A stretch of 32,980 nucleotides of DNA from Chloroflexota bacterium (lineage in GTDB: Bacteria; Chloroflexota; Anaerolineae; Aggregatilineales; Phototrophicaceae): positions 1 through 32,980 of the forward strand of contig WTGC01000214.1 of the NCBI GenBank assembly GCA_011523705.1. Direction: 5' to 3'. The notes beneath the pieces are model-generated. The model was not told the origin of the DNA. It ran no database searches and saw only the letters and a program-made list of their open reading frames with translations. This document shows positions 1 through 8,372 of the stretch, in pieces. Made by a program: the position numbers and the translations under genes. Numbering within the stretch: position 1 is the first letter of the stretch; every line of letters begins with the position of its first letter.

Positions 1-731
1 GCTTCAGCCGCCAGCTGGGTCGAGCTGTTGAAGAGGATGCCCATCTCGCCCTTGCTGAAGCGGTAGATGGCGACGCCGTTGTCGTCGGGCGCGACGTCAG
101 TGACGATATTGTCGATTTCGGCGATGACGCTGACCGGGCGCCCCAGCATCCAGTAGAACCAATCGGCGGCGTGGGAGGCGTCGTCCATGAACATGCCCAT
201 ATTCTGAACCGGGTCCATGTGCCAGTTGCCCGATTGGGCGAAACTCGGCATCAGCAGGGCGGGGATGGCGTGGCGGCGGCGGATGACGGCGATGTTGCCG
301 ACCGCGCCCTCGTCGATCAGCGCCTTCATCTTCTGATTGATTGGGTCGCCGCGCATCTGATAGCACATGCTGAACTTGACGCCCGTTCGTTCAATGACGT
401 CGATGATGGCATCGCAGTCCTCCAGCGTCAGCGCCATCGGCTTTTGCAGCAGGACATGCTTGCCGGCTTCGGCGGCGGCGATGACATGCTCGGCGTGTTT
501 ATTGGTCGGGCTGGTGACGAAGACGGCGTCGATGTCGTCGCGCGTCAGCATCTGATCGAGATCGGGCATCCAATCCAGGTCAAACTCGGCAGCGTGCTGT
601 TGACCGCGTTCGTGATCGTCATCCCAGGCAGCGACCACATCGGCGTCGGCGTAGTCGGCGATGACCTGGCAATAGCGAATCACGTGTCCATGGGCGAAGC
701 TGATGACGCCGAGGCGAATTGGATCGGGCAT
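1..731 (-). CDS. Gfo/Idh/MocA-family oxidoreductase, C-terminus cut by window edge
   Basis: The visible part is the first 243 residues, read leftwards off the window. It starts MPDPIRLGVISFAHGH and has the N-terminal Rossmann-like layout of the family, followed by VFVTSPTNKHAEH and KHVLLQKPMAL (residues 91-101). Most family members have EKP at that point; here it is QKP, with the catalytic-type Lys97 kept. The next part (SGNWHMDPVQNMGMFMDDASHAADW) matches the start of the alpha/beta substrate domain. The family uses NAD(P) to oxidise or reduce sugars, inositols and related polyols in the cytoplasm; the substrate cannot be told from sequence. The start is set by AAGGA eight bases before ATG. 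The glycine-rich nucleotide motif is weak (GVISFAHGH), so cofactor binding could be atypical. It is last in a run of minus-strand genes but lies 217 bases from the VOC gene. Confidence 0.88.
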   Translation of the reverse strand, partial: MPDPIRLGVISFAHGHVIRYCQVIADYADADVVAAWDDDHERGQQHAAEFDLDWMPDLDQMLTRDDIDAVFVTSPTNKHAEHVIAAAEAGKHVLLQKPMALTLEDCDAIIDVIERTGVKFSMCYQMRGDPINQKMKALIDEGAVGNIAVIRRRHAIPALLMPSFAQSGNWHMDPVQNMGMFMDDASHAADWFYWMLGRPVSVIAEIDNIVTDVAPDDNGVAIYRFSKGEMGILFNSSTQLAAE

Positions 732-805
732 GGTGTTTATCCTTTGTTCACGGGTTCTCAGTAGAAGCAAACAAGTAGTGAGAATTCTGATTGGCTGTTA
801 TTTTA

Positions 806-864
806 CCCCATCCCCCGGCTCCTTCCCCAGCGAGCTAGGGAAGGGGAGGTCGCTAGCGAGGCAG
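806..864. repeat. GC-rich palindromic dispersed repeat (CCCCATCCCCC family)
   Basis: The intergenic sequence begins CCCCATCCCCCGGCTCC and contains a hairpin with arms CCTTCCC and GGGAAGG, then GGGGAGGTCGC. The same family occurs at 28112 and 28640 inside a gene and, interrupted, at 26913-27050. Lying between two minus-strand genes, it could fold in RNA and act as a weak terminator, but there is no T tract. No gene or promoter is evident in the rest of 732-948. Confidence 0.7.
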
Positions 865-948
865 TTTTCGCATGACTAACCTGGTTCTACCGCTGTCGAA
901 TAATGATGCGAGGCGCCGTATTCCGAGAGCGTTTGTGCGGCGATTCCG

Positions 949-1356
949 CTAGACCTGTTCAATTGGCTGATGGAAATAGTAGCATAAGCCATCGGGAGCG
1001 ACGACAAAGAAAACTTGAAATTTCTTCCCGTCGCGCTCGTCCAGGCGCCAGTTGCCGGTTTTGACGCCCTTGGCTTCCAGTTCGTCGCGGGCGCGCTGAA
1101 TATCAGAGACCAATATTGCCGCGCCATCTTGTGAGGCATCGCCGCCGTTGATGGCGAACCCAAGCCGCACATCGTCTCGCTGCATGATCACTGCGGGATG
1201 CGGGCTTTCACGTCTTTCAATTTCATTGAGGCCAAAAGCGCCGCTATACCATTCTGCGGTTTGCTCGATATCCTTCACCGGCAGGTTGAGGACATCGTCA
1301 GTAAAGGGAAAGGCGGCAACAAATAGTTGCTCCGATGTCGCGGACGAATCTTCCAT
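949..1356 (-). CDS. VOC (glyoxalase/bleomycin-resistance/dioxygenase) superfamily protein
   Basis: The protein has 135 residues. After a short leader it shows the paired beta-alpha-beta-beta-beta pattern of the vicinal-oxygen-chelate fold: LPVKDIEQTAEWYSGAFGL, VIMQRDDVRLGFAI, then the second half with VSDIQRARDELEAKG and a final VAPDGLCYYFHQP. It is about the size of a single-subunit VOC protein, which usually dimerises around a metal. Members include glyoxalase I, extradiol dioxygenases, epimerases and antibiotic-sequestering proteins; nothing here distinguishes these. The start is supported by AAGGAG seven bases before ATG. It lies 81 bases downstream of the Rieske gene on the same strand, so it may belong to the amidohydrolase-Rieske operon and act on the same aromatic or oxygenated compound. 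That link is inference. Confidence 0.8.
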   Translation of the reverse strand: MEDSSATSEQLFVAAFPFTDDVLNLPVKDIEQTAEWYSGAFGLNEIERRESPHPAVIMQRDDVRLGFAINGGDASQDGAAILVSDIQRARDELEAKGVKTGNWRLDERDGKKFQVFFVVAPDGLCYYFHQPIEQV

Positions 1357-1437
1357 TTTGCTGCTCCTTCAGATCAAATCCATCTTGAGGCACGATACCG
1401 CGGCGCGCCAGTTTTTCTAGCCCGCTTCCTCTCGACC

Positions 1438-1833
1438 TTACTTGGCGATAAAGTCGCTGACATCAACATCGACGATGAGGTCGTCGCCGTCGACGATGAT
1501 GGGATAGGTTTTGACCCGCACAGCAGGATCAACCAGGCATTGGCCCGTGGCGATGTCGAATTGCCAGGCGTGCCAGGGGCAGCGGATGATCTCGCCATCG
1601 CGTTCATAATCGACGAAACCGTCTGTTAAAGAGGGTGGGGCGGATGTGGTACTGCGCCCGGCCACTTCGCCGGTGCAGAGCGGACCACGCTTATGCGGGC
1701 AGATGTTGCGCAAAGCGTAGAAGCGGCCATTCACATTGAAGATGCCGATGCCAGCGCGGCCGCGAAAGGGCACGATGATCTTACGACCGCCGATCGGGAT
1801 TTCGGCGACCTTGCCGACTACGATGCGTTTCAC
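1438..1833 (-). CDS. Rieske [2Fe-2S] ferredoxin-like protein
   Basis: The protein has 131 residues and both Rieske cluster motifs: CPH (Cys45, His47) and CPWH (Cys85, His88). The Cys/His pairs ligate a 2Fe-2S cluster. There is no catalytic domain, so it is a free-standing electron carrier, as in the ferredoxin part of ring-hydroxylating or N-demethylating oxygenase systems, or a small Rieske accessory protein. The start is GTG, and the GTGA overlap with the stop of the upstream amidohydrolase (1830-1833) implies translational coupling. The 37 residues between the motifs include the Ser/Thr-rich stretch GRSTTSAPPS, longer than in the shortest ferredoxins. No oxygenase alpha subunit or reductase lies nearby, so its partner is unknown. 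The physical coupling suggests it works with the amidohydrolase. Confidence 0.9.
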   Translation of the reverse strand: MKRIVVGKVAEIPIGGRKIIVPFRGRAGIGIFNVNGRFYALRNICPHKRGPLCTGEVAGRSTTSAPPSLTDGFVDYERDGEIIRCPWHAWQFDIATGQCLVDPAVRVKTYPIIVDGDDLIVDVDVSDFIAK

Positions 1834-3011
1834 GCGATAACCGCCTCGATCATATCGTCTGTGATGCGCAGCAAGTCGAGGGCGTTTTCAGCGAAAATGC
1901 GCCGATGCGTATGCTCGTCCAGCTTGGGCAAGACGGTCACCGGATCGTTCCAGTCCCAGTGTGGAAAATCGGTGCAGAAGATCAGCGTCTCATCCGCGTG
2001 CAGCATCTCCAGCATCTGATACACCTGCTCGGTTTGTGGCGGCTCGTGCATTGGCTGCGTGCCGACGCGGATATGCTCGCGGAAGTATTCGCTGGGCAGC
2101 CGCTTGAGCCAGGGCGTCTGATCGCCGAGCGCTTTCCAATCCGCATCCATATGCCACATTAGCGGCGCCGCCCACATCTGCTGCGCTTCGATAAAGGCGA
2201 ATTTGAGGCTTGGATACAACTCAAAGACGCCCTCCGCGATCAGCGAAGCCGCCTGGGCGCTGGCCAAGTTGGGGCGGATCATTCGGTATTCTGTGTAGTA
2301 GCTGGGGAATCCGGCCGGGGTTGGCGTCGATCCCGGGCTGTCCCCAACTATATGCGAGACCACCGGCAAGTCATGCTCGGCGCAGGCTTCCCAGATGGGA
2401 TGATAAATGCGCTTGCCATAGAGCTGCGGCGTCAACATCGGCATCAAAACGGCGACCGTGTCCACCCGCGGCGCCAGACGATGAATCTCCTTGACCGCCA
2501 GCGCTGGATCGTTCGGCGCGACCAGAATCGCATTGACCAGGCGCGGATCCACCTCCAGCCAATGCTCGATCGTCCAGTCGTTAAAGGCGGTGCAAAGCGC
2601 GGCCGCCCAGTCCGGATCGGGCAAGCCGGCACAAGCGTAAAGGGGCGGCGGCCCCGTTAGCAGCGCAAAGTCGATATTCCAGCGATCGAGCAATTCCTTC
2701 TGCGTAAACTCCAGCGAGTAGTTGAATTCTCGCGCCTTGAGCTCAGGGTCCTTCAAGTCGGTTCGATAACGGCGGTAGGGCATGTTGGTATAACCGGGGT
2801 CGGGCAGGTGCAAGCCTTGATCGAGCAGATGCTCTTGATAGAACTTGGGCAAGTATGGCAGCAGGTCTTCCGGCTCGCGGAAGGCTTGATGCACATCGCA
2901 ATCGACAAGTTTGACGCCGTCGGCGGCAACGTCGGTCCAGCCCGGCGCCGAGATGGGCGCGGCGCCTTTCTTGCCGATGTAGATTTGGTCCAGTTTGTCA
3001 GGCGCTTGCAT
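1830..3011 (-). CDS. Amidohydrolase family (amidohydrolase_2-type TIM barrel), copy A
   Basis: The protein has 393 residues and a metal-dependent TIM-barrel hydrolase layout. VDCDVH (Asp37, Asp39, His41) ends strand 1, VVSH gives His220, FIEAQQMW carries Glu275, and FCTDFPHWDWNDP gives Asp348 and His351. The amidohydrolase_2 family includes decarboxylases of the ACMSD and gamma-resorcylate type and hydrolases of ring-cleavage products; the substrate here is unknown. It overlaps the Rieske gene by four bases and lies 135 bases downstream of a closely similar copy of the same length. The two share long identical DNA stretches near the 3' end, such as the run starting at 1842 and at 3161, so a fairly recent tandem duplication is likely. 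The ribosome-binding site is weak (GGA eight bases upstream of ATG). Confidence 0.88.
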   Translation of the reverse strand: MQAPDKLDQIYIGKKGAAPISAPGWTDVAADGVKLVDCDVHQAFREPEDLLPYLPKFYQEHLLDQGLHLPDPGYTNMPYRRYRTDLKDPELKAREFNYSLEFTQKELLDRWNIDFALLTGPPPLYACAGLPDPDWAAALCTAFNDWTIEHWLEVDPRLVNAILVAPNDPALAVKEIHRLAPRVDTVAVLMPMLTPQLYGKRIYHPIWEACAEHDLPVVSHIVGDSPGSTPTPAGFPSYYTEYRMIRPNLASAQAASLIAEGVFELYPSLKFAFIEAQQMWAAPLMWHMDADWKALGDQTPWLKRLPSEYFREHIRVGTQPMHEPPQTEQVYQMLEMLHADETLIFCTDFPHWDWNDPVTVLPKLDEHTHRRIFAENALDLLRITDDMIEAVIA

Positions 3012-3146
3012 ACATCACGTCCGGAAAAGACTATTTCTAGCAGGTACTTTAGCTCATTTGCGATGAATTAGCGCCCCACGCTGCTTGTATCATCCAGATA
3101 GGCGGATTCAAGCCGGGGACAGCCGCCTGGCGGACGACGATGCGCC

Positions 3147-4328
3147 TCAGGCGACGACCGCCTCGATCATATCGTCTGTGATGCGCAGCAAGTCGAGGGC
3201 GTTTTCGGCGAAGATGCGCCGATGCGTATGCGCGTCCAGCTTGGGCAAGACGGTGACCGGGTCATTCCAGTCGAAATGGGGGAAATCGGTGCAGAAGATC
3301 AGGGTCTCATCGGCGTGCAGCATCTCCAGCATCTGATAGACCTGCTCGGTCTGTGGCGGCTCGTGCATCGGCTGCGTGCCAACGCGGATATGCTCGCGGA
3401 AATACTCGCTGGGCTTTCGCTTGAGCCAAGGCGTTTGATCGCCGATGGCTTTCCAGTCGGTGTCCATATGCCACATCAGCGGCACCGCCCACATCTGCTG
3501 CACTTCGATCAGCGCGACTTTGAAATTGGGGAACTTCTCGAAGACGCCCTCGACGATCAGCGAGGCGGCTTGGGCGCTAGCGACGCTGGGGCGGGTCATG
3601 CGCGATTCCATGTAGTAACTGGGGAAGCCAACCGGCGTCGGCGTCGACCCGGGGCTGAGCCCGCCGATATGGGAGACGACGGGCAGGTCGTGCTCGGCGC
3701 AGGCTTCCCAGATGGGATGGTACATGCGCTTGCCGAAAAGCTGCGGCGTCTGCATCGGCATCATGACCGCGACCGTGTCTTTGCGATGGGCGAGACGGTG
3801 AATCTCCTTGACGGCCAGCGCCGGGTCATTGGGCGCCACCACGATGGCGTTGACCACGCGCGGGTCTTTGTCCAGCCAGTGCTCGATCGTCCAGTCATTG
3901 AAGGCGGTGCAGAGGGCGGCTGCCCAATCGGGATCGGGCAAACCGGCGACCGCCAAGAAGACCGGCGGACCGGTCAGGAGGGCGAAGTCGATATTCCAGC
4001 GATCGAGCAATTCTTTCTGCATGAATTCGAGCGCGAAGTTGAAGTCGCGCTCCTTGAGCGCCGGGTCTTTGATATCAGGGCGGGTACGGCGGAAGGGCGT
4101 GTTGGCGTAGCCGCTGCCGGGCAGATGCAAGCCTTGGTCGAGCAGGTGCTCTTGATAGAATTTGGGCAAGTAGGGCAGGAGCTGCTCGGGGTCATGAATA
4201 TTGTGGTGGACATCGCAGTCGACCAGCTTGACGCGGTCGGCCGGCTTACCGGTCCAGCCGGGCGCGGCGATGGGCGCGGCGCCTTTCTTGCCGATGTGGA
4301 TTTGTTGAAGTTTGTCTGGTGTTTGCAT
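3147..4328 (-). CDS. Amidohydrolase family (amidohydrolase_2-type TIM barrel), copy B
   Basis: The protein has 393 residues, colinear with copy A from MQTPDKLQQIHIGKKGAAPI to the C-terminus, and keeps the same metal-site residues (VDCDVH, VVSH, IEVQQMW, FCTDFPHFDWNDP). The reading frame stays open for 21 codons further upstream, but I chose the ATG at 4328 because it aligns with copy A's start and has AGGG nine bases upstream. Differences from copy A cluster around residues 70-130 (loop after strand 1) and 220-250 (after the metal His), which probably line the active site, so the copies may have different substrates. It lies 52 bases downstream of the triple-repeat gene, on the same strand and upstream of copy A, and probably shares a transcript with copy A and the Rieske gene. 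Confidence 0.87.
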   Translation of the reverse strand: MQTPDKLQQIHIGKKGAAPIAAPGWTGKPADRVKLVDCDVHHNIHDPEQLLPYLPKFYQEHLLDQGLHLPGSGYANTPFRRTRPDIKDPALKERDFNFALEFMQKELLDRWNIDFALLTGPPVFLAVAGLPDPDWAAALCTAFNDWTIEHWLDKDPRVVNAIVVAPNDPALAVKEIHRLAHRKDTVAVMMPMQTPQLFGKRMYHPIWEACAEHDLPVVSHIGGLSPGSTPTPVGFPSYYMESRMTRPSVASAQAASLIVEGVFEKFPNFKVALIEVQQMWAVPLMWHMDTDWKAIGDQTPWLKRKPSEYFREHIRVGTQPMHEPPQTEQVYQMLEMLHADETLIFCTDFPHFDWNDPVTVLPKLDAHTHRRIFAENALDLLRITDDMIEAVVA

Positions 4329-4380
4329 TGCATTGCACCCTTTTCTGCTTGTGTTGCGCACAAAGACTGATGTGCGCCGG

Positions 4381-5718
4381 TTAATTGCCAAATCCTTTGA
4401 TTTCTGTAAGATGCCTGTTATTCAACTCGAACCAGCCCATATGTCTACGTCGCTCATGATACCGTTCTTGCAAGAATTCCCTAAATGATCCCGCGAATTT
4501 GCATTTTACAATAACGTAGAATTTGATCGGCTTACTCGCTGTGAGCATATCATGGAGATTGTTAAGCTCGCGAGACTGCCACCTGTCGTCCACCAAGCCT
4601 TTCGGATGCGAGGTCTCCCAGATTTTATAGAGACTTCCAGGATTCACGCCCTGTACAACACAAACATAGCCGGCTGGTTTTTCAAGTTTGGGAAAATCTC
4701 TGTATTTGTCAACGTCCAGCGTTTTCAAGCCCCAATGCGTCTTGGGGGACACGTAGATGCTACCGTGTACGTAATCTTCTTTAGCAGACTGTTTGATTTC
4801 TCCTAGCTCTTCCTTTGTCAGTTCAATCCAATCGGTTCCTCTTTTACGTTCTGACGGCGAAAGCAGCGATTCCACCGCCCTATTCATGTTGTCGACTTTC
4901 AATACTAGGACGATCTCCAACGGAAATTGACGCCACTTTTCTGATATTGCGATTTCTATGGATTCCACAGGATGGTTATCAAAAAAGATCTTGCCCTTTC
5001 GGTCGACGTTATCCCGAATGATGCTGATGTAGCCTGACCTGCCTTTTTCCTTAGGTAGGTCGCGGTAATTGTCATCCAGAACACTCTCCCACTCCCAGTC
5101 CATTTCGGGAATCGCAGAAAAGTCGTCAAGGTCTGGCTCGTATTTGCTCGCGCCATCCTCTACATCGTGTCGCTTGTGCGCGCCCTTCCTCATTGCCAAC
5201 AACACGCCTGCCCAGGATTGCAGTTGATTCCACAATTCAGTTGCCACACGGATGATTTCCGGATCAATGTCTGACATGCCCAAGTCATTGCCGGAAATGA
5301 CCTGAATCAGGGCGGCAATTACAAGAATCTCCCTGCGCTTCCCATCACTGACCGTAAACCACTCGCCCCTTTTATTGCCATTCGAGTACGCTCGACGCAA
5401 CCGTTTCTCAAGGGCGCTGGCGTCCTTAGCGGGAATGATGAGAATAAAATCTTGATCCTGTCCCATCTGAGATCGAAGTTGACTATCGCGCCATGGCGGT
5501 CTCGCGCGATAGCCCGTCTTGAAGCGCTCGCCGTTGGCTCTGTCTCTGATTACGTAGACGAAACCAGACCTGCCAGCCCGATTCAGTCTGGTTTGAGTTG
5601 CGGTCTTGACAATTGATCTATCAAATTGCTTTATCAGCGCAATGACAAAGAGGATGAACGAACGTCGCGCATTTATCGACGCTGCGAAACTGGCAATTCT
5701 AAAGATCCATATCCACAT
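4381..5718 (-). CDS. Protein with three degenerate GIY-YIG/T5orf172-like units
   Basis: The 445-residue protein has no close family I can name as a whole. It contains three related units: residues 51-130 (SGFVYVIRD ... LEKRLRRAY ... RGEWFTVS ... REI), 228-308 (SGYISIIRD ... RGTDWIELTKEELGEI) and 349-440 (AGYVCVVQG ... LYKIWETS ... MGWFELNNRHLTEI). This GxVYVI ... E ... GEWF ... EI pattern is that of the Mug113/T5orf172 branch of GIY-YIG nucleases. Unit 1 keeps the Tyr, Arg and Glu expected of a catalytic site; units 2 and 3 look degenerate. Units 2 and 3 share a preceding linker, LD-x-x-YRD-x-PK. Residues 1-32 are hydrophobic and may anchor it to the membrane. Base composition is AT-richer than the neighbours, suggesting transfer. 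The start is uncertain because no good ribosome-binding site is visible. Confidence 0.75.
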   Translation of the reverse strand: MWIWIFRIASFAASINARRSFILFVIALIKQFDRSIVKTATQTRLNRAGRSGFVYVIRDRANGERFKTGYRARPPWRDSQLRSQMGQDQDFILIIPAKDASALEKRLRRAYSNGNKRGEWFTVSDGKRREILVIAALIQVISGNDLGMSDIDPEIIRVATELWNQLQSWAGVLLAMRKGAHKRHDVEDGASKYEPDLDDFSAIPEMDWEWESVLDDNYRDLPKEKGRSGYISIIRDNVDRKGKIFFDNHPVESIEIAISEKWRQFPLEIVLVLKVDNMNRAVESLLSPSERKRGTDWIELTKEELGEIKQSAKEDYVHGSIYVSPKTHWGLKTLDVDKYRDFPKLEKPAGYVCVVQGVNPGSLYKIWETSHPKGLVDDRWQSRELNNLHDMLTASKPIKFYVIVKCKFAGSFREFLQERYHERRRHMGWFELNNRHLTEIKGFGN

Positions 5719-5892
5719 TTCCGGCTGCCCTTAACGAATGTGGACGGCGCAGAATTCAATGTACGATTTCGACTGCGCGTTAATCGAGATACGCAAAAGA
5801 GTTGCACAAATGGTGTTCTTGCTCTCACCGGGCCGCAACCGTCGCCGGCGATTGCTCACCGTAACGAATATACCCCGCTTCCAGATTCTTAG

Positions 5893-7128
5893 CTATTCCT
5901 CCATCGCATCCAACTCGGCTTGCTGCTCGGCGATGCGCTCGGGCGTGCATTCCAGCCCAGCCAAGAAAGCCTGGTCGCGCTCTAGTCGCGCTTCCAGCGG
6001 CGCGGGTCCGCCAAAGAAAGCCTGTCCGATTGCCGCCTGCGCCGCGGGAGAGATCGGCATGATCGAGGGCAGCCCCACTTCTTCATTCATCATGAGGGAC
6101 AAGTCGGCCCGTTCCTGCAGCGCCTGAGAAAAACTGAATCCCATCTGTTCGGCGGTGTGCATATTGATGGCGACAACCATATCACCAGCTAGCGCGCTGA
6201 TCCCGCCGCTGGCGGGGTCCAGTTCGCCCGCCAAATAAGCCGCCACCATCAACCCGACGGCGTCTCCCACTTCCAAGAGCTGGGAGAATCCAGCGCCGAC
6301 GGTCGCGCCCAGAACCAAGCCGTCCAAACTAGCGAAGAATACGGGGATGCCCTGCTCGTTGGCGACGCCCGAGACGAGCGGCAGCCCGGCCAAGTTCATG
6401 TAATCCATCGGCAACAGGATGGCTTCCACGCCTTTGCTGACCAAGCCGCCGGTCGCCAGCGCGAGATCGGCCAGCGAGGTGACGGCTGCCTGTTCGACAG
6501 TGAGACCGAGCGATGCGCCCGCTTTGGCGATCTGTTCAGCGCCGTAAACCCCGCTGGCATCAGCCGAATTGTGTATGCTGCCGATCGTCTGAATGTCGGG
6601 ATTTTGCAGCGGCAATAGGCCCACGATAGCCTCATAATCAATAACGGATTGAACGCCGCTGACATGGGCCGGCTTGATGCAGGGCGCGTCGGCGATGCCG
6701 GCTTCATAGGGATTGTAGACATCGGTGAAGAAGATCGCCGGCGGGTTGTCCATATCCTCGGTGGCTAACAGCGCCGCCAGCGTCACCGGCGCCGAGATCG
6801 TCACCAGCGCGTCCGGCTCGTGATCCAGCGCAAAGGCCACCAATTCGCGCAGCCGGTCCAATTCAAAGTTGGCATCCAGGCGATTGAATTGCACGGGCGA
6901 ATTATCCGCCGACTCGATCATGACCTGCATCCGTTGATCCGAGCGGTCTTCCGGAATAATGTATCCATAAGCCTCCAGCACGTCCAGCATCCCGGTCTGG
7001 ATCGCATTGGTCGGTCCAAAGGGATAAAAGGAAATTAGCCAAACGCTCGGCTTGCCTTGCTCTTGCTGCGCCAGGGCGGGCGCCCCGAGAAACAACAAGA
7101 TGCTCATTGTGATCAGATATCTAAACAT
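5893..7128 (-). CDS. ABC transporter substrate-binding protein (ABC_sub_bind/TrpX type), orphan
   Basis: The 411-residue protein has a signal peptide (MFRYLITMSILLFLGAPALA, cleavage near residue 20) and no lipobox, so it is probably exported rather than lipid-anchored. The body follows the two-lobe type I periplasmic binding fold: IQTGMLDVLEAYGY, then PDALVTISAPVTLAALL, AIFFTDVYNPYEAGI, a second lobe from SGVQSVIDYEAIVGLLP, and a return at GIPVFFASLDGLVLGATVGAGFSQ. This matches the PF04392-type ABC-associated family (TrpX and relatives), whose members bind amino acids or small aromatics. No permease or ATPase gene lies next to it, so it either serves a distant transporter or acts in sensing. 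The C-terminal extension (about residues 345-411) is acidic with a lone Cys, which is atypical. Confidence 0.82.
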   Translation of the reverse strand: MFRYLITMSILLFLGAPALAQQEQGKPSVWLISFYPFGPTNAIQTGMLDVLEAYGYIIPEDRSDQRMQVMIESADNSPVQFNRLDANFELDRLRELVAFALDHEPDALVTISAPVTLAALLATEDMDNPPAIFFTDVYNPYEAGIADAPCIKPAHVSGVQSVIDYEAIVGLLPLQNPDIQTIGSIHNSADASGVYGAEQIAKAGASLGLTVEQAAVTSLADLALATGGLVSKGVEAILLPMDYMNLAGLPLVSGVANEQGIPVFFASLDGLVLGATVGAGFSQLLEVGDAVGLMVAAYLAGELDPASGGISALAGDMVVAINMHTAEQMGFSFSQALQERADLSLMMNEEVGLPSIMPISPAAQAAIGQAFFGGPAPLEARLERDQAFLAGLECTPERIAEQQAELDAMEE

Positions 7129-7236
7129 CTCAGCTTCCTTTCATGAGAATCCATAGGCTGCGATTTGCAGTGGCGGTCAATCGATATTCGCGCTGAGCAG
7201 CAAGCGACTGCGCCTCGCAAGTTCTACTCTATTAAC

Positions 7237-7242
7237 ATTATA
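7237..7242 (-). promoter_or_regulatory. Candidate -10 element (TATAAT) upstream of the substrate-binding-protein gene
   Basis: A perfect TATAAT on the minus strand sits in the only AT-rich patch of the 7129-7319 gap, about 110 bases before the start at 7128. No convincing -35 is found 16-18 bases upstream, so this is only a candidate. Confidence 0.3.
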
Positions 7243-7319
7243 TCAAATATTACGACTGGTTGACGGCGCCTCGGGACCGCGGCCGCCTCTCGACCCGCGA
7301 GCGCTCGGCAAGGCAATGA

Positions 7320-8306
7320 TCACAACTGGTGTCCGCGCCCGAAGAAATCAGTGATTAGGCCCTGTAGATAGTCGCTGAAGCGCTTCTGCGGATCAAAGAC
7401 TTCCAGCGCTTCGATTTGAATCGCCTGGCAAACCACTTCTTCGCGGAAGCGTTCCAATTCTGTGCCGTAAGGATAGCCGGCTTTCTCACGGTATATGTGG
7501 CAGGCTTCATGAACCAGCATACCGGCCAGCCAGACAACGGCGCTCTCCACATCAGCGTCATTCCAGAGATAGGTATGGCTGGGCGGCAAGGCGAAGGAAC
7601 GCAACTGGGTGTTTACGCCAAGCACTCCCTCAGGCGTTTCGCGGATGTGCTTCAGTTCAGCGATGGTGTATTGATACCAGTCGGGCGCGCCATTCTGCAG
7701 CATATCCAAGGCGGCTTCGACCCGGGCGACAAACCGTGGCGACCCGTCTATCACCACCGCCGGATGCTTGCACTGGCCCTTTTGAAAAGCGAGGTAACAG
7801 CGGATCCAATCTTCGTTTGATGAACAGGAAGCATTGATTGCCTGGCAGCAATTGTCGGCGCCTGGCGGGAGGCTGTAGGGGCTGCTGGCAGTGGCTGACG
7901 AAGATGTTGGCGCGGGCGGCGCCTGGCATTCGTTCTGCTGGAATGCCCAATAACCACTGACCCAATCCGCATCTGAAACGCATTGTCTATCGACAAAACA
8001 GCAATTGTCGATTTCAGACGGCTGAGACTGAGTGGCGGGAGATTCCGCGCTGTCCACGCTGGTGTAACTGACCCAATCGGCAAGCCACAGGTCGCGCTCA
8101 TTTCTGCTGATTTTCAGCCAGCGGTTGAAGCGACCGATGACATGCAGGATGCTGCCGGCTGGCGCAGTTTCGACCACCTCGCTTTCCAGGCTGTAGCCAG
8201 CGCGCAAACGGCTGTTGTTCGTTACGCGAATGTGGTAACTCTGCGCCGATACCACCATGCACAGAAGGAAGACGGCCAGCGTCGTTGCAAATGCCCTTGC
8301 CTTCAT
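7320..8306 (-). CDS. Secreted SH3-domain protein with two Cys-rich 'DNCC' repeats and a HEXXH motif
   Basis: The 328-residue protein starts with a signal peptide (about residues 1-21). Residues 25-75 form a bacterial SH3 domain (IRVTNNSRLRAGYSLESEVV ... GRFNRWLKI), typical of wall or matrix binding. Two copies of a Cys-rich unit follow, at 100-127 and 151-179, each running DNCC ... C ... D/EDW ... Y-x-AFQ-x-x-C; the four Cys per unit probably form disulfides outside the cell. The C-terminal domain (about 190-320) carries HEACH at 266-270, a match to the HEXXH zinc-protease motif, with Glu283, Glu285, Glu289 and Glu290 as possible third ligands. It is probably an extracellular metallopeptidase or a dead relative. 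The start has AGGAG nine bases upstream. The substrate is unknown; neighbours give no hint. Confidence 0.82.
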   Translation of the reverse strand: MKARAFATTLAVFLLCMVVSAQSYHIRVTNNSRLRAGYSLESEVVETAPAGSILHVIGRFNRWLKISRNERDLWLADWVSYTSVDSAESPATQSQPSEIDNCCFVDRQCVSDADWVSGYWAFQQNECQAPPAPTSSSATASSPYSLPPGADNCCQAINASCSSNEDWIRCYLAFQKGQCKHPAVVIDGSPRFVARVEAALDMLQNGAPDWYQYTIAELKHIRETPEGVLGVNTQLRSFALPPSHTYLWNDADVESAVVWLAGMLVHEACHIYREKAGYPYGTELERFREEVVCQAIQIEALEVFDPQKRFSDYLQGLITDFFGRGHQL

Positions 8307-8372
8307 GGATAAGCGCTCCTGGATCGTTGGGTTCCCGCCGGGCGTTGAGTCGTACGGGCGCTTCCAATCTCG

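Noticed and set aside
3222..4370. Long plus-strand open frame (382 codons) opposite the second amidohydrolase
   Set aside because: The translation is low-complexity Arg/Gly/Asp/His-rich, has no family pattern, and mirrors a well-supported gene; it follows from high-GC codon bias.
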